Shown here: piece after piece, positions 54,066 through 64,000 of the stretch
Layout of the letters: the number at the start of each line of letters is the position of its first letter
Numbering within the stretch: the first letter of the stretch is position 1
NCBI RefSeq assembly: GCF_014696625.1
Contig: NZ_JACJQL010000018.1
Span: forward strand, 55,316-119,315
Direction of reading: 5' to 3'
Source: Nostoc parmelioides FACHB-3921
GTDB lineage: Bacteria > Cyanobacteriota > Cyanobacteriia > Cyanobacteriales > Nostocaceae
Length of the DNA: 64,000 bases
Notes under the pieces: model-generated
The model's input: the letters and a program-made list of their open reading frames with translations, nothing else
Database searches by the model: none
Told to the model about the DNA's origin: nothing
Position numbers and translations under genes: made by a program

Positions 54066-57000
54066 TTATGCAGCTATAGTAATATTGCTACTAGTGATTG
54101 CGGGTTTATTAGATAACAAACCTATGTGAATTTTGGCTGCACCGCCAATGCCATCTTCATCAAAAAACAGTTGACCTGTAGTATTGTTGTAAATGAAGCG
54201 ATCGCCTGCTGCTGTCGCATTACTACCGAGGCGGAAGAGTGCAGGATCAAGTGTACCCAAAGCTTGGCTAAGTCCAAATTCTGTCTTGGAGATTAAGATT
54301 GTATCTTGCCCAACTTTTAAGTCAGTAATAATATCAAACTCTCCAGTTCTAGTATCACTCAGATAGAAGCGATCGCGGCCGTTACCGCCAATCAATAAGT
54401 CACTTTCCTGACCACCAACTAACAGATCATCTCCATTACCACCGATTAAGGTATCATTGCCGTCACCACCATAGAGGGTATCGTTACCGTTACCACCTAG
54501 TAAGATATCTTTGCCTCTGTCACCATAGAGGGTATCGTTACCGTCACCACCTATTAATAAATCATTACCACCCAAACCCCGGATGAGATCATTCCTTTTA
54601 GTACCTGTGAGAATATCGTTATCTGGAGTACCAATAATGCCGCCACTAGCATTGATCGTCAGACTCACAGATGCTGTGGCTGTGCCACCCTTACCATCAC
54701 TGATACCATAAGTGAAACTGTCATTGCCAAGGTAGCCAGTATTGGGAGTGTAGATAATAAAGTCATCAGCAAAGTTACCTGGTGTACCATTGTCATTGAC
54801 AACAGCAATACCGTTGACAGGGTTAGATACCAAACTCAGTTGTAAAGAATCACCATTTACATCACTGTCATTAGTCAGGACGTTAATGTTGACAGCAGTG
54901 TTTTCATTGGTCGTGGCTATATCATTTACAGCTACGGGTGCAGTGTTTAAATTTAGCCCTACAATCACCGGGTCATGGTCTGAGGAACGGAAAGCATCGG
55001 GACTGTATAAGCTGGTTTGTTGTCCTACTGACTTGAAATTGGTGTTGTAGTCGAGGACATTGGGTTCATCAGCATTAATATGCCACTTGACAGCATTACT
55101 TACTTGTGATGTCAGTGAGGCATTAGCTAAAGCATGATCTAAAGCACCCCACTGACCATCAAAAACGTAGGAATAGGTAGTATTTGGCAGCAGGTTGTTA
55201 TATCCGGCATTTTCCAAAGCCCTAATTGGGTCTTCTTGGGCGTAGGCGTTGAGGTCGCCCAGAATAAGGTAATCTGTGTCAGTAGTCCCTGTGGGATTTG
55301 TCGCTAACCATGCTGCTAAATCTTGGGATGCACGAGTCCGTGTCCCATTAGATAAACCTTGACCATCACCAGCGTCAGCGTCACCAAGATTTCCAGAACT
55401 CGAACCCTTAGATTTGAAGTGATTGATGACGGCTGTGAACTGTTCACCTGTGGAGTTTTGTCGGAAAGTTTGGGCTAGGGGTTTACGGTTATTGTTATCA
55501 AACGCACCTTGACCAAAGCCATCGGCGACTGTGGCGGCTGTACCAATAGGAGTGACACTATTAGGTTTATAGATAAAACCAACGGCGATCGCATCCGTAC
55601 CTAGTTGAGACAGTCCTGGATTAATAAAAGCGTAAGTACCCGCACCGGCAACAGCATTGAGTCCATTAATTAAATCTTGAATGGCACTATTAGCACCGTA
55701 ACCATCATTTTCAATTTCAATCAGACCCACAACATCAGCATTTAACCCCAGAATGGCTGCAATGGTCTTTTCACGCTGGCGGTTGAACTCAGTCAGGTTT
55801 TCTGCACCCCTTTGTTCAGGACTGGTGAAGCCGCTACCAGTACCATCACCGTTGAAGTAATTTAGGACGTTAAAGCTGGCAACCTTGAGTGTACCGCCTA
55901 CATCTGGCGTGGTTGCTGGACGAGGATTGGCTGGTGTAAAGTCTACACCTGTTGAGGTTTGAACGCGGTATCCTTCAAAGCGTTGGTCTAAAACGCCGGT
56001 GATACTAGCAACAGTATCACCACCCCGTAGGGTATTGGTAGCACTTAAAGGTTCACCACCACGACCAAAGATAATGGTTGCAGGGTTTTGTGTGCTGCTA
56101 CCGTCATCTAAGATAATCCGTCGTTTGGCAATCTCATCTAAATAAGCAGCGTAGCCGGTAACACTGGGGTCATTAAATTGGGTGTATTGTTCCAACCTGC
56201 CATCCGTACCTGTTTGGTTACTAGTACCAGTTGCAGAGAGAACCACCTGACCGAAACGACCAAGTTGAAAATGTTCGGTAACAGTTAAATCCCCACTACC
56301 AGCACTGATATTTACCCGCATCCCTTCGTAGCGTTCCAAATCTGCGACAGTCGTCACAGGTAACTGGATATTACTCACTGTTGGTAGTATGTCTGCGCCT
56401 AAGTTGATGATGCTGCTGACGCTAGAAAGTTGGGTCAGGCTGCTGACACCATTGTTAGTGCTAAATTCGCTCACACTGCCAGTCACCCGGACTTTATCAC
56501 CAACGCTACCAGAGAACTGGCCTGTGGGGTCGAAAACAAAGATTCCTTCAGAAGTTGTAGAGTCATTATCAGCGTCTGCATCTTCTTCTTGGACGAAAAA
56601 GCCATTTAAACCTGAACCACCGGGGAATGCAGCAACCACAACACCTTCAATTGTGCGAATGCTACCAAAAGCAGAGTTAAAGGTTGTACCACTACCTTGA
56701 ATTTGGTGAATTTTGGTAATGGTGAGGGCAACATCATTATCGGTAATTGTGGCAGTAACTGAGCCGATGTTAATTCCGTTGTAGCTAGTATCGTCACTAG
56801 TTACTGTATGGGTAATCACGCTGGTGTGTGTGCCTTCTACTAGGTCATCATTAACTGCGGTTATCGTTACAGTTTGGGGTGTATTCCAGTTAGCAGGGGT
56901 AAAGGTGAGAGTATTGACACTAGTAGTAGTTTGAGAATCAGGGTTAATGGTAACGGTAACATTGGCTGTGGGCTGGGTATTTAGGACGATGGTGTAGGTA

Positions 57001-60000
57001 TCCGTTGCCCCTCCTTCAGTAACGTTGGTGCTACCACCAGACTCAATTAAGGTGATGCTAGGTAATGGGGCAGTGGAAACTTTTACATCATCAATACTCA
57101 AACCATGATCAGTGCCTGGATGGTCAATATCGACCCAACGTAACCAAATTTCTTCACCAGGATTGAGAGATAAACCGCTAATTGTGCCGGAGATTAGATT
57201 GCGGTTGGCACTTGCATTACCATTGAGTGCGCCAGCAGTCGTATTGTTGATCAGACTAGTAAAATCTAGATTGTTGACATCAACCCAAGTACCACCAGTT
57301 AAGCTTGTTGCACCGGTTTGATATTGGAAATCAACGGTTTGAGGATTAGAAGTAGTACCACCACTACGCCATTGTTCACCGTAATAGTTAACATACAGCT
57401 GATTAACTACATTACCTGTGTCGTTAAAAAACCTGCTACCCCAATAAAATGTACCTGCGGCTGCGTTACCTGAACCGATAGAACCTAAAGCACGGTCTGA
57501 ACTATCCAAACCGAAGCTGTAGAGATTACCTGCGGTGTTGCTTCCTGTTGAGGCGACAATGGTTGTGCCGGTTCCGGTTCTAGCAGTATACCAACCAGCG
57601 ATTGTAGAGCTATCAGTCCAGGTTTCTGAACCCGAACTAATCAGATTATTAAACTCTTGAGAGTAAGGAGTCTTGAGGGAAATTGCTCCTACTGGTAGAG
57701 TGAAGACTGGAGAACCAAGGGTTATGACTTCACTGCGGAATTTTTGGAAGTTATTCTGAGCTAAGTCTTTGGAAATTGTGCCGTTGTTGTACCAAACGGT
57801 ATCGCCGTTATCTACCAGCAATTGAATCTGGGTATTGTTGGTGAGGGAATCTGGCACTTCCACAATGGATTCAAAGCTACCGTTAGTATTCAACGCTGTT
57901 AAATCAGCAATACGTAATACAGGTACATCAGTAGCGTTACCAGTCCAAGTGTAGAGACGGAAATCATTGGGGGCTACTCCTGTAGCACCACCTGGGGGGC
58001 CAGCAATAATCAGGTATTGATTACTAGAGTTACGCTCAATACTGCGGATACCACGACCACCTAAGTCTAAGAAAATAGGCGCACCAAAGCTAGCAGTACC
58101 AGATGTACCGCCTGTGGTATTCAGGATATTGGTAAAATTAGTGACAGGAATAATTAGGGCATTAGTGCGATCGCTTGTTGGTTGATTAGGCGCACGAAAG
58201 GAAACATAAGCCGTATTGCCATCGGGTGCAACTGTCAAGCCTTCAATGTTGAAACCGTTGCGAATTTCAGGCGATACACCATTTGCAGCACTTCCAGCCA
58301 GCCCTAAAAAGCCAGCGCCCAAACCATGACCGTTGTTATTATCCCAAGCAATTAAATCATCTTCGAGGAATTGATAGTATCCTTGGAATGTCAGGGTAGC
58401 ACTTGCCCCTGTACCAGAAATCTGCGTGGCAAAAATCCGTTCCCGGTTGGGTGAATCGTTACCATTACTGTTGTTGCTGTGGGAACCTGACCAGTAAATT
58501 GTGTTACCAATGCGGGTAGAGGCTTCGATATCTACTTCACTGGAACCGGATAAGCCCAGTAATGAGGTAAAGTCAAAGCTGGCTAGTGGTAAACCAGAAT
58601 TACGGCGATCGTACAGCCGAATTGTTTGGTCTTCGTCGTCGGCAACGAACATATAATTAGCATCAATAGCGATCGCACTAGAAGCGTCACTTGTCCCTGT
58701 GAGGAAACGGGTACTGGGACTAACAGATCCGGCTGAGGCGGCGTAGTTAATAATGTAGGAACTGCTGAGTGTACCGTCACTCACGGTAACGGTAATATTG
58801 GCTAAACCAACACCAGCAGGATTAATTTTTAGATTGCGTTCTGCACCAGTACCAGTGAAGGTCAGGTTGGCATCAGGGACAACCGCCTGATTGCTGCTGG
58901 TGACTGTGATTGTCAGGTTTTCAACTGGCGTGTCAGTATCACTCAAGGTGAAGTTAATACCCAATGTCCTTGCTGGGTCGGTAGGATCATTAATGACACC
59001 ACTAATAGCACCAGCACCAATTTGGGGTAAGGGAACAGGTAGGTTTTGCCCATCCAGGAAGTCCGTTGTACTGGGATTAACTGTAATTTTCGGCGCGCCC
59101 ACAGTGGATACGGGGTTAGGAATGTAAGTCCCTGGGTTACCCACATCATTACCTGTAGACAAGCGGGAATTCTGACCATCATTGATGGCAGAAAGCTGCC
59201 AGTTGGTAGTAATCTCGAAAGCATCAAGATTCGCTGCTGTCGTCCAACCACTAGCGTTTTGGGTGCGAATAGTCCCGGTGAATACTTCATCGTTGTAGGC
59301 GAGGCGGTCTATTAGCTGGCCGGTGCTGTCATACAGGTTAATTTCATCAGCGCGTCCCAAACCTTGGTTAGAGTTACCGATAATTTTTACCGAGGTGGGT
59401 AGGTTCCACGCAGTACGGAATGTCTCCGCCGCAGTTTCCGTTAAAATTACCGACTCCCCAGGCTGGACGATACCAAATGCACTGAGATTGAAGGAACCAG
59501 CAATGCGAGTATTGTCATCAAAACTCCAGCCAGTAAAGTCTACTGCGGTAGTACCAATGTTGGTAAACTCGACGAATTCACCATTAGCACCAGTGTACAT
59601 ATACTCGGTGATTTGGACATTGACATTGGTGTTGGGTGGTGCGTCGTTGTCGGTAATATTTATGTTGATGTTAGCGATCGCAATCCCGTTGTAATTGGTA
59701 TCGCTACTACTAACATTGTGGGCGATCGTACTGGTGTGTGTCCCTTCAATGACATTATCATCAACAGCAGTCACCGTTACAGTTTGGGCTATATTCCAGT
59801 TTTGGGAAGTGAAAATCAAAGTTGAGGAACTGGTTGTTACCTGATTATCAACAGTGATGTTAATTGTGACATCTGCTGTAGGCTGAGTTTTCAGGACTAT
59901 GGTGTAACTATCTGTCACACCACCTTCAGTTACATCTGTGCTACTACCAGATTGAGTAATGGTTATGCCTGGTAGGGGTGTGTTGTTAATGTTATAAAAG

Positions 60001-61106
60001 CCTGGGTTGCCAATATCACCGCCTGTAGAGGTGCGAGAATTTTGAGCATCATCGACGGTAGACAGTTGCCAATCAGTATTAATAGTAACAGCACCTAAAT
60101 TCCCCGGCTCAGTCCAACCACTCCTAGTCTGGGTGCGAATCGTCCCCGTAAAGGTTTCATCTCCATAGGTGAGGCGGTCTATGAGTTGACCATTGTTATC
60201 GTACAGGTTAATTTCATCACTCCGCCCCAAATTTCTTGTTAACCCGCCAATGACTTTGACATTAGCAGATAATCCCCAGGCGGCGCGGAAATCCGCTTCA
60301 CTTGCTTCTGTGAGGATGACTGATTCTCCAGGCTGCACAATTCCAAAGGCACTCAAACTAACAGTACCAGCTGTGCGACCGCTATCATCGTAACTCCAGC
60401 CAGTAAAGTCTACTGCGGTGGTGCCAAGGTTGGTAAACTCCATGAATTCACCGTTAGTACCTTGGTACATATATTCAGTGATTTGGATGTTGGGTAAAGG
60501 CTGAGAAAGGGTAAATGACGATCGCCAATTGGCAATGTCGGTGATAGTGGAACTAGCCGTCCAATTTGCTGGGTTGGAAATAGCCGCTAGTAGTTGTGCC
60601 TGAGTCCCCACGGTAGAACCGCTATAGTAGCCATTTGTACCATTGGTAGTGATAGCCACCGTTGTCTTGCCAGTTTCCAGTGTGCCACCGTTTGTCGCCG
60701 TGGGTTCAGCAGATGTGGACGCGCTAGTTGCGTTAGTCCAGTTACCAGAACTCAGGGAATAAATTAAAGTTGGACTGGCTAATGTTCCTGTATAAATAAT
60801 CAGCGAGTCACCACTAGCATTGAGAGCAAAATTACTAGGGTTATTGGAGTTAAACCCAGGTGAATTACTACTACTGCCATTTGTCCAAGTGAGAACTGTA
60901 CCCGCAGAAATATCCTGAGGTGCGGTATAAGTCAGAACTCCCTCTCCCGTGCGGAAGCTACCACTAGATTGCCAACCGTTATCTGTAATGTTGAAGGTTG
61001 TACCAGCACCAATGTCCACAAGCACCACTACACGGATGCTATCAGGATTAGTGGTGTTATAACCAGCGATCGCAATATCTCCAGGCTTCAATGTTGTGGC
61101 TGTCAT
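54066..61106 (-). CDS. Giant secreted ExeM/NucH-like nuclease with lamin-tail, Calx-beta and RTX repeats
   Basis: A 2346-residue multidomain protein from ATG 61106. In order: an N-terminal beta domain; lamin-tail domain at about 205-370; Calx-beta-like (about 385-480); second lamin-tail (about 500-665) that near-duplicates the first; a DUF3616-like region (about 800-1050); a second Calx-beta-like segment (about 1355); an OB-like region (about 1460); an endonuclease/exonuclease/phosphatase domain (about 1740-2050: LKVASFNVLNYF, GLIEIENDGYG, ILGDLNAYAQEDP, SSDHDPVIV); a cadherin-like domain; and RTX repeats (about 2170-2245, GGNGNDTLYGGDG). No N-terminal signal peptide, as expected for type I secretion. 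Degrades extracellular nucleic acid, by family. Confidence 0.92.
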   Translation of the reverse strand: MTATTLKPGDIAIAGYNTTNPDSIRVVVLVDIGAGTTFNITDNGWQSSGSFRTGEGVLTYTAPQDISAGTVLTWTNGSSSNSPGFNSNNPSNFALNASGDSLIIYTGTLASPTLIYSLSSGNWTNATSASTSAEPTATNGGTLETGKTTVAITTNGTNGYYSGSTVGTQAQLLAAISNPANWTASSTITDIANWRSSFTLSQPLPNIQITEYMYQGTNGEFMEFTNLGTTAVDFTGWSYDDSGRTAGTVSLSAFGIVQPGESVILTEASEADFRAAWGLSANVKVIGGLTRNLGRSDEINLYDNNGQLIDRLTYGDETFTGTIRTQTRSGWTEPGNLGAVTINTDWQLSTVDDAQNSRTSTGGDIGNPGFYNINNTPLPGITITQSGSSTDVTEGGVTDSYTIVLKTQPTADVTINITVDNQVTTSSSTLIFTSQNWNIAQTVTVTAVDDNVIEGTHTSTIAHNVSSSDTNYNGIAIANININITDNDAPPNTNVNVQITEYMYTGANGEFVEFTNIGTTAVDFTGWSFDDNTRIAGSFNLSAFGIVQPGESVILTETAAETFRTAWNLPTSVKIIGNSNQGLGRADEINLYDSTGQLIDRLAYNDEVFTGTIRTQNASGWTTAANLDAFEITTNWQLSAINDGQNSRLSTGNDVGNPGTYIPNPVSTVGAPKITVNPSTTDFLDGQNLPVPLPQIGAGAISGVINDPTDPARTLGINFTLSDTDTPVENLTITVTSSNQAVVPDANLTFTGTGAERNLKINPAGVGLANITVTVSDGTLSSSYIINYAASAGSVSPSTRFLTGTSDASSAIAIDANYMFVADDEDQTIRLYDRRNSGLPLASFDFTSLLGLSGSSEVDIEASTRIGNTIYWSGSHSNNSNGNDSPNRERIFATQISGTGASATLTFQGYYQFLEDDLIAWDNNNGHGLGAGFLGLAGSAANGVSPEIRNGFNIEGLTVAPDGNTAYVSFRAPNQPTSDRTNALIIPVTNFTNILNTTGGTSGTASFGAPIFLDLGGRGIRSIERNSSNQYLIIAGPPGGATGVAPNDFRLYTWTGNATDVPVLRIADLTALNTNGSFESIVEVPDSLTNNTQIQLLVDNGDTVWYNNGTISKDLAQNNFQKFRSEVITLGSPVFTLPVGAISLKTPYSQEFNNLISSGSETWTDSSTIAGWYTARTGTGTTIVASTGSNTAGNLYSFGLDSSDRALGSIGSGNAAAGTFYWGSRFFNDTGNVVNQLYVNYYGEQWRSGGTTSNPQTVDFQYQTGATSLTGGTWVDVNNLDFTSLINNTTAGALNGNASANRNLISGTISGLSLNPGEEIWLRWVDIDHPGTDHGLSIDDVKVSTAPLPSITLIESGGSTNVTEGGATDTYTIVLNTQPTANVTVTINPDSQTTTSVNTLTFTPANWNTPQTVTITAVNDDLVEGTHTSVITHTVTSDDTSYNGINIGSVTATITDNDVALTITKIHQIQGSGTTFNSAFGSIRTIEGVVVAAFPGGSGLNGFFVQEEDADADNDSTTSEGIFVFDPTGQFSGSVGDKVRVTGSVSEFSTNNGVSSLTQLSSVSSIINLGADILPTVSNIQLPVTTVADLERYEGMRVNISAGSGDLTVTEHFQLGRFGQVVLSATGTSNQTGTDGRLEQYTQFNDPSVTGYAAYLDEIAKRRIILDDGSSTQNPATIIFGRGGEPLSATNTLRGGDTVASITGVLDQRFEGYRVQTSTGVDFTPANPRPATTPDVGGTLKVASFNVLNYFNGDGTGSGFTSPEQRGAENLTEFNRQREKTIAAILGLNADVVGLIEIENDGYGANSAIQDLINGLNAVAGAGTYAFINPGLSQLGTDAIAVGFIYKPNSVTPIGTAATVADGFGQGAFDNNNRKPLAQTFRQNSTGEQFTAVINHFKSKGSSSGNLGDADAGDGQGLSNGTRTRASQDLAAWLATNPTGTTDTDYLILGDLNAYAQEDPIRALENAGYNNLLPNTTYSYVFDGQWGALDHALANASLTSQVSNAVKWHINADEPNVLDYNTNFKSVGQQTSLYSPDAFRSSDHDPVIVGLNLNTAPVAVNDIATTNENTAVNINVLTNDSDVNGDSLQLSLVSNPVNGIAVVNDNGTPGNFADDFIIYTPNTGYLGNDSFTYGISDGKGGTATASVSLTINASGGIIGTPDNDILTGTKRNDLIRGLGGNDLLIGGDGNDTLYGDRGKDILLGGNGNDTLYGGDGNDTLIGGNGDDLLVGGQESDLLIGGNGRDRFYLSDTRTGEFDIITDLKVGQDTILISKTEFGLSQALGTLDPALFRLGSNATAAGDRFIYNNTTGQLFFDEDGIGGAAKIHIGLLSNKPAITSSNITIAA

Positions 61107-61487
61107 AATGATTAATAAGTAAGATGGTAAAAATCTGCAAAACCAACACAAAGCATCGCCCTGCCCTTGAATAGGCCTGGCTAGCTTGTGATATTTTCTT
61201 TAGCTAGGAAAAATTAATTCTTAGTAATTTTGTCCGTGTAAATAGGCACTGGAACTTTACTGAATTCAGATTAAGAGAATAATAGGAAAAGGTAAAATAA
61301 CTAACTATTTTGGAAAAACAGTATTTTAACCATTAGTTCTTTTGAACTTATTTTTTTCTTAATCTTCAAATTCCCATAATTCCTTGAATAGTCAAGTTCT
61401 CTGATTGTGATGAGTGCGGAGTTCCTAACTCCCAGCGCCTCTTGCACCATTCATGATGTGTACCTAAAAATTTGAGGATTAAATATT
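61107..61487. other. Shared upstream region of two divergent secreted-enzyme genes
   Basis: Divergent promoter region of 381 AT-rich bases. One TTTAACCA (near 61324) resembles half a cyanobacterial PHO box, but I see no tandem partner at the right spacing. No gene seen. Confidence 0.4.
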
Positions 61488-64000
61488 GTGGTAAATGTTC
61501 AGTTAGTGGGCTTTGCTTCTCTCGCGGCTGATACCTATGCTGATGGGCCAGCTTCTGGTAATGGTATTTCCGGAAACGGTAGGACAGGCCCTTTCCCTGG
61601 ACAGCCAGTGCAGGGCTTTAGTGCAGTACAATTCGCCAATAGTGGCTCATTTTACTTCTTGTCCGATAATGGCTACGGTAGTAAAGATAATAGTGCTGAC
61701 TACCTACTACGTATCTATCGTTTAGACCCGAATTTTCGAGGCGTAGAGAATGGTGATGGCAGCGTTAAGATTTTAGACTACATCCAACTATCTGACCCCA
61801 ATAACAAAATTCCTTTCCAGATAGTGAATGAGGCTAGTGCTGACAGATTACTGACAGGCGCAGATTTAGACATTGAGTCTTTTGTCATTGATAAAGATGG
61901 TTCTATCTGGGTAGGTGACGAATTTGGCCCTTACTTACTACATTTTGATGCTACGGGTAAATTGTTAGATGCACCCATCGCCACACCAGACCGCTTCAAG
62001 ACTTTAGATGGTACAGCACCTGAAGTTATTGGACACCGGGGTGCAAGCGGCTTTCGTCCAGAACATACCCTAGAGTCCTACAAGCTGGCTATTGAACAAG
62101 GTGCAGACTTTATCGAACCAGACTTGGCTGTGACAAAAGATGGTGTGTTAATTGCTCGCCATGAACCTGCTTTAGCGGTGTTGAACGCTGATGGTAGCGT
62201 TAATTTCAGCAATACAACCACGAACGTTTATCAAATTGCCAAGTTTAGCGATCGCCTAAAAACGGTAAATTTAGATGGAACTGAAATTACTGGTTGGTTT
62301 GCTGAAGATTTTACTTTAGCGGAAATCAAGGAATTACGAGCCATAGAGCGTCTACCTTTCCGTGACCAATCATTCAACGGTCAATTTACCATTCCTACCC
62401 TGGCAGAAATTATTGACCTGGTGAAACAGGTAGAAGCCGAAACTGGGAAAAAGATTGGTATTTATCCAGAAACAAAGCATCCTACTTATTTTGCTCAAGA
62501 AGCCACCTATGTAGGGACAACAGAGAAGATTAACCGCAATATCAGTCAGATTCTCATCGATACCCTCAAGGCTAATAACTTTACTGATCCTAGCCGGATT
62601 TTCATCCAGTCCTTTGAAGTTGGCAATCTCAAAGAACTGCATGATACGATCATGCCTAATGCTGGGGTCGATATTCCCCTTGTGCAACTGTTTGATGCCA
62701 TTGACGTTGATATTAACGGTAGGCTCATAGAAACCAGACCCTATGACTTTATCGTTAGTGGTGATAATCGCACCTATGGCGATTTACGCACTCCAGCAGG
62801 CTTGGCGGAAATTGCTGAATATGCTGATGGTATCGGCCCCTGGAAGCGGATGATTGTTAGTGTCAGAGGTACTGATGCTAATAATGATGGACAAGCAGAT
62901 GATGTCAATGGAGATGGCGCGGTTAATGATGCTGATAAGACTCTGTTACCGCCAACTACCTTAGTTCAAGATGCTCACAATGTTGGTTTGCAGGTTCATC
63001 CATATACCTTCCGTGATGAAGAACGTTACCTAGCAGCGAATTATCAAGGAAATCCAGAACTAGAGTATCAGCAGTTATTTCAATTAGGGGTAGATGCTTT
63101 ATTTACCGACTTCCCCATTACAGCAGATAGAGTCCGTGACCTATTGAGTCTCCCTGGAAACAACATAGTCCGTTCTCCCCAAAACCCTGATGTGCTTTCA
63201 GGAGATGCTTTAGCAAATTTGGGTGGTTCTAGAGGTTTTGAAGGTGGCGCAATTAACGCCAGCAAAACCAAGCTTTATATGCTTCTAGAAGGAACAGTCC
63301 AAGGTGATCCTGTAGGTGCTTTGCGGCTGAATGAATTTGATCTGGCAACCCGTAGCTACACTAATAATTTACGCTATTACAGGCTGGAAAATCCTGCTCA
63401 TGCGATCGGTGAAATCACTGTCATTAATGATAATGAGTACCTAGTTATTGAACGAGATGGAGGTCAAGGCGCTTCGGCTAGATTCAAGAAGATTTACAAA
63501 ATTAACCTGTCTCAAACAGATGCTAATGGCTTTGTAGCTAAACAAGAAATTGCCGATTTATTAAATATCCAAGACCCCAACGACCTGAATGGGGATGGTA
63601 AGACAACCTTTGACTTCCCTTTTACCACTATTGAATCTGTTGTAGTTGTTGATGCAAACACTATTTTGGTCGCCAATGACAACAACTATCCATTTTCTGT
63701 TGGTCGTCCTCCAGCTATAGATAACAACGAAATTATCTTGCTGAAGTTGGAGCAACCCTTGAATCTTGCTCCTGGTTTGGGACAACCACAAGCTACAGAA
63801 ATTAAATTTGGTTCCCCTAGTAGCGATGAAATTACGGTGGAACCCGGTCAAATATTATTCACTGGTGATGGTGCAGATACAGTAGATTCCCCTGGGAATA
63901 ATACTATCTCCACGGGCAACGGAGATGATACGGTATTTGTAGGCAGTGATGCTTCTGTCTCTACTGGCAATGGTAACGATCAAGTCTTCATTGGTGTAGA
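61488..64000 (+). CDS. Glycerophosphodiesterase nested in a phytase-like esterase domain, RTX protein (partial)
   Basis: Open from GTG 61488 to the window end (at least 837 codons, no stop). Residues about 1-175 match the first half of the esterase-like phytase domain ([53 protein letters not shown]). A glycerophosphodiester phosphodiesterase domain is inserted at about 177-557 ([39 protein letters not shown] with catalytic acids and His). The phytase-like half then resumes ([40 protein letters not shown]). Gly/Asp RTX-like repeats begin near 795. No signal peptide; probably type I secreted. GAGG lies upstream of the GTG. Confidence 0.9.
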   Translation, partial: MVNVQLVGFASLAADTYADGPASGNGISGNGRTGPFPGQPVQGFSAVQFANSGSFYFLSDNGYGSKDNSADYLLRIYRLDPNFRGVENGDGSVKILDYIQLSDPNNKIPFQIVNEASADRLLTGADLDIESFVIDKDGSIWVGDEFGPYLLHFDATGKLLDAPIATPDRFKTLDGTAPEVIGHRGASGFRPEHTLESYKLAIEQGADFIEPDLAVTKDGVLIARHEPALAVLNADGSVNFSNTTTNVYQIAKFSDRLKTVNLDGTEITGWFAEDFTLAEIKELRAIERLPFRDQSFNGQFTIPTLAEIIDLVKQVEAETGKKIGIYPETKHPTYFAQEATYVGTTEKINRNISQILIDTLKANNFTDPSRIFIQSFEVGNLKELHDTIMPNAGVDIPLVQLFDAIDVDINGRLIETRPYDFIVSGDNRTYGDLRTPAGLAEIAEYADGIGPWKRMIVSVRGTDANNDGQADDVNGDGAVNDADKTLLPPTTLVQDAHNVGLQVHPYTFRDEERYLAANYQGNPELEYQQLFQLGVDALFTDFPITADRVRDLLSLPGNNIVRSPQNPDVLSGDALANLGGSRGFEGGAINASKTKLYMLLEGTVQGDPVGALRLNEFDLATRSYTNNLRYYRLENPAHAIGEITVINDNEYLVIERDGGQGASARFKKIYKINLSQTDANGFVAKQEIADLLNIQDPNDLNGDGKTTFDFPFTTIESVVVVDANTILVANDNNYPFSVGRPPAIDNNEIILLKLEQPLNLAPGLGQPQATEIKFGSPSSDEITVEPGQILFTGDGADTVDSPGNNTISTGNGDDTVFVGSDASVSTGNGNDQVFIGV

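Noticed and set aside
61107..61487. PHO box between the two secreted-enzyme genes
   Set aside because: Only one half-site-like TTTAACCA; the required tandem repeat was not found.
1..64000. tRNA or rRNA genes
   Set aside because: No cloverleaf or T-loop sequence pattern stood out on reading; a tRNA scan could not be run.

Overview
The window looks like chromosome from a filamentous, probably heterocyst-forming cyanobacterium of the Nostoc/Anabaena group. Evidence: many HIP1 octamers (GCGATCGC), tracts of heptanucleotide short tandem repeats of the GTCAACAGTCA/CCCCAAT type, short dispersed hairpin repeats, a Mg-chelatase gene (chlD), a SigF-type sigma factor, a PATAN-domain (PatA-like) response regulator, and many STAND NTPase, caspase-like, WD40, Uma2 and PEP-CTERM proteins. 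Assignments rest on reading translated sequence and motifs; no database search was possible.

Layout. 1-2.6 kb: a chemotaxis-like operon on the minus strand, pilG-pilH-pilI followed by the first codons of a probable pilJ receptor (the hmp/pil type that controls type IV pilus motility), with a perfect 15-bp inverted repeat upstream. 3.3-8.5 kb: ileS, a Uma2 nuclease-fold gene, a solitary ParA ATPase and a decayed ISAs1-like transposase. 8.5-15 kb: a conflict-type island with a caspase-like protease carrying a calcium loop and TPRs, a trypsin-STAND-TPR protein, a small Trypco1-like partner and an AIM24-like protein. 15-25 kb: DUF4336 protein, GIY-YIG protein, aldo/keto reductase, lipoprotein solute-binding protein, a small coiled-coil protein, and a Crp/Fnr regulator - DUF2232 membrane protein - CobT-like series.

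25-37 kb: a 1332-residue Hsp70-like protein with a long acidic extension, a degenerate MBL-fold protein, a VOC-fold protein, a PEP-CTERM nucleoside hydrolase, a pair made of a protease-dead HtrA/PDZ protein and a LuxR-type regulator with a degenerate receiver, a HAD phosphatase, hemD, hsp20 and an SMR transporter. 37-38 kb is non-coding and holds a cluster of hairpins. 38-48 kb is a second conflict-type island: a caspase-STAND-WD40 giant, then a compact run HTH-ATPase / antitoxin / PIN toxin / membrane-repeat ATPase. This is the best candidate for an undescribed system, because a toxin pair sits between two related ATPases, one of which has a four-residue-periodic glycine membrane domain.

48-64 kb: RNase III, a NYN-LOTUS protein, a second Uma2 gene, chlD, sigF, and a divergent pair of secreted RTX-type enzymes: a 2346-residue ExeM/NucH-like nuclease and a glycerophosphodiesterase nested inside a phytase-like esterase domain, open at the window end. 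The pair would release phosphate from extracellular DNA and phosphodiesters. No tRNA, rRNA or CRISPR array was seen.
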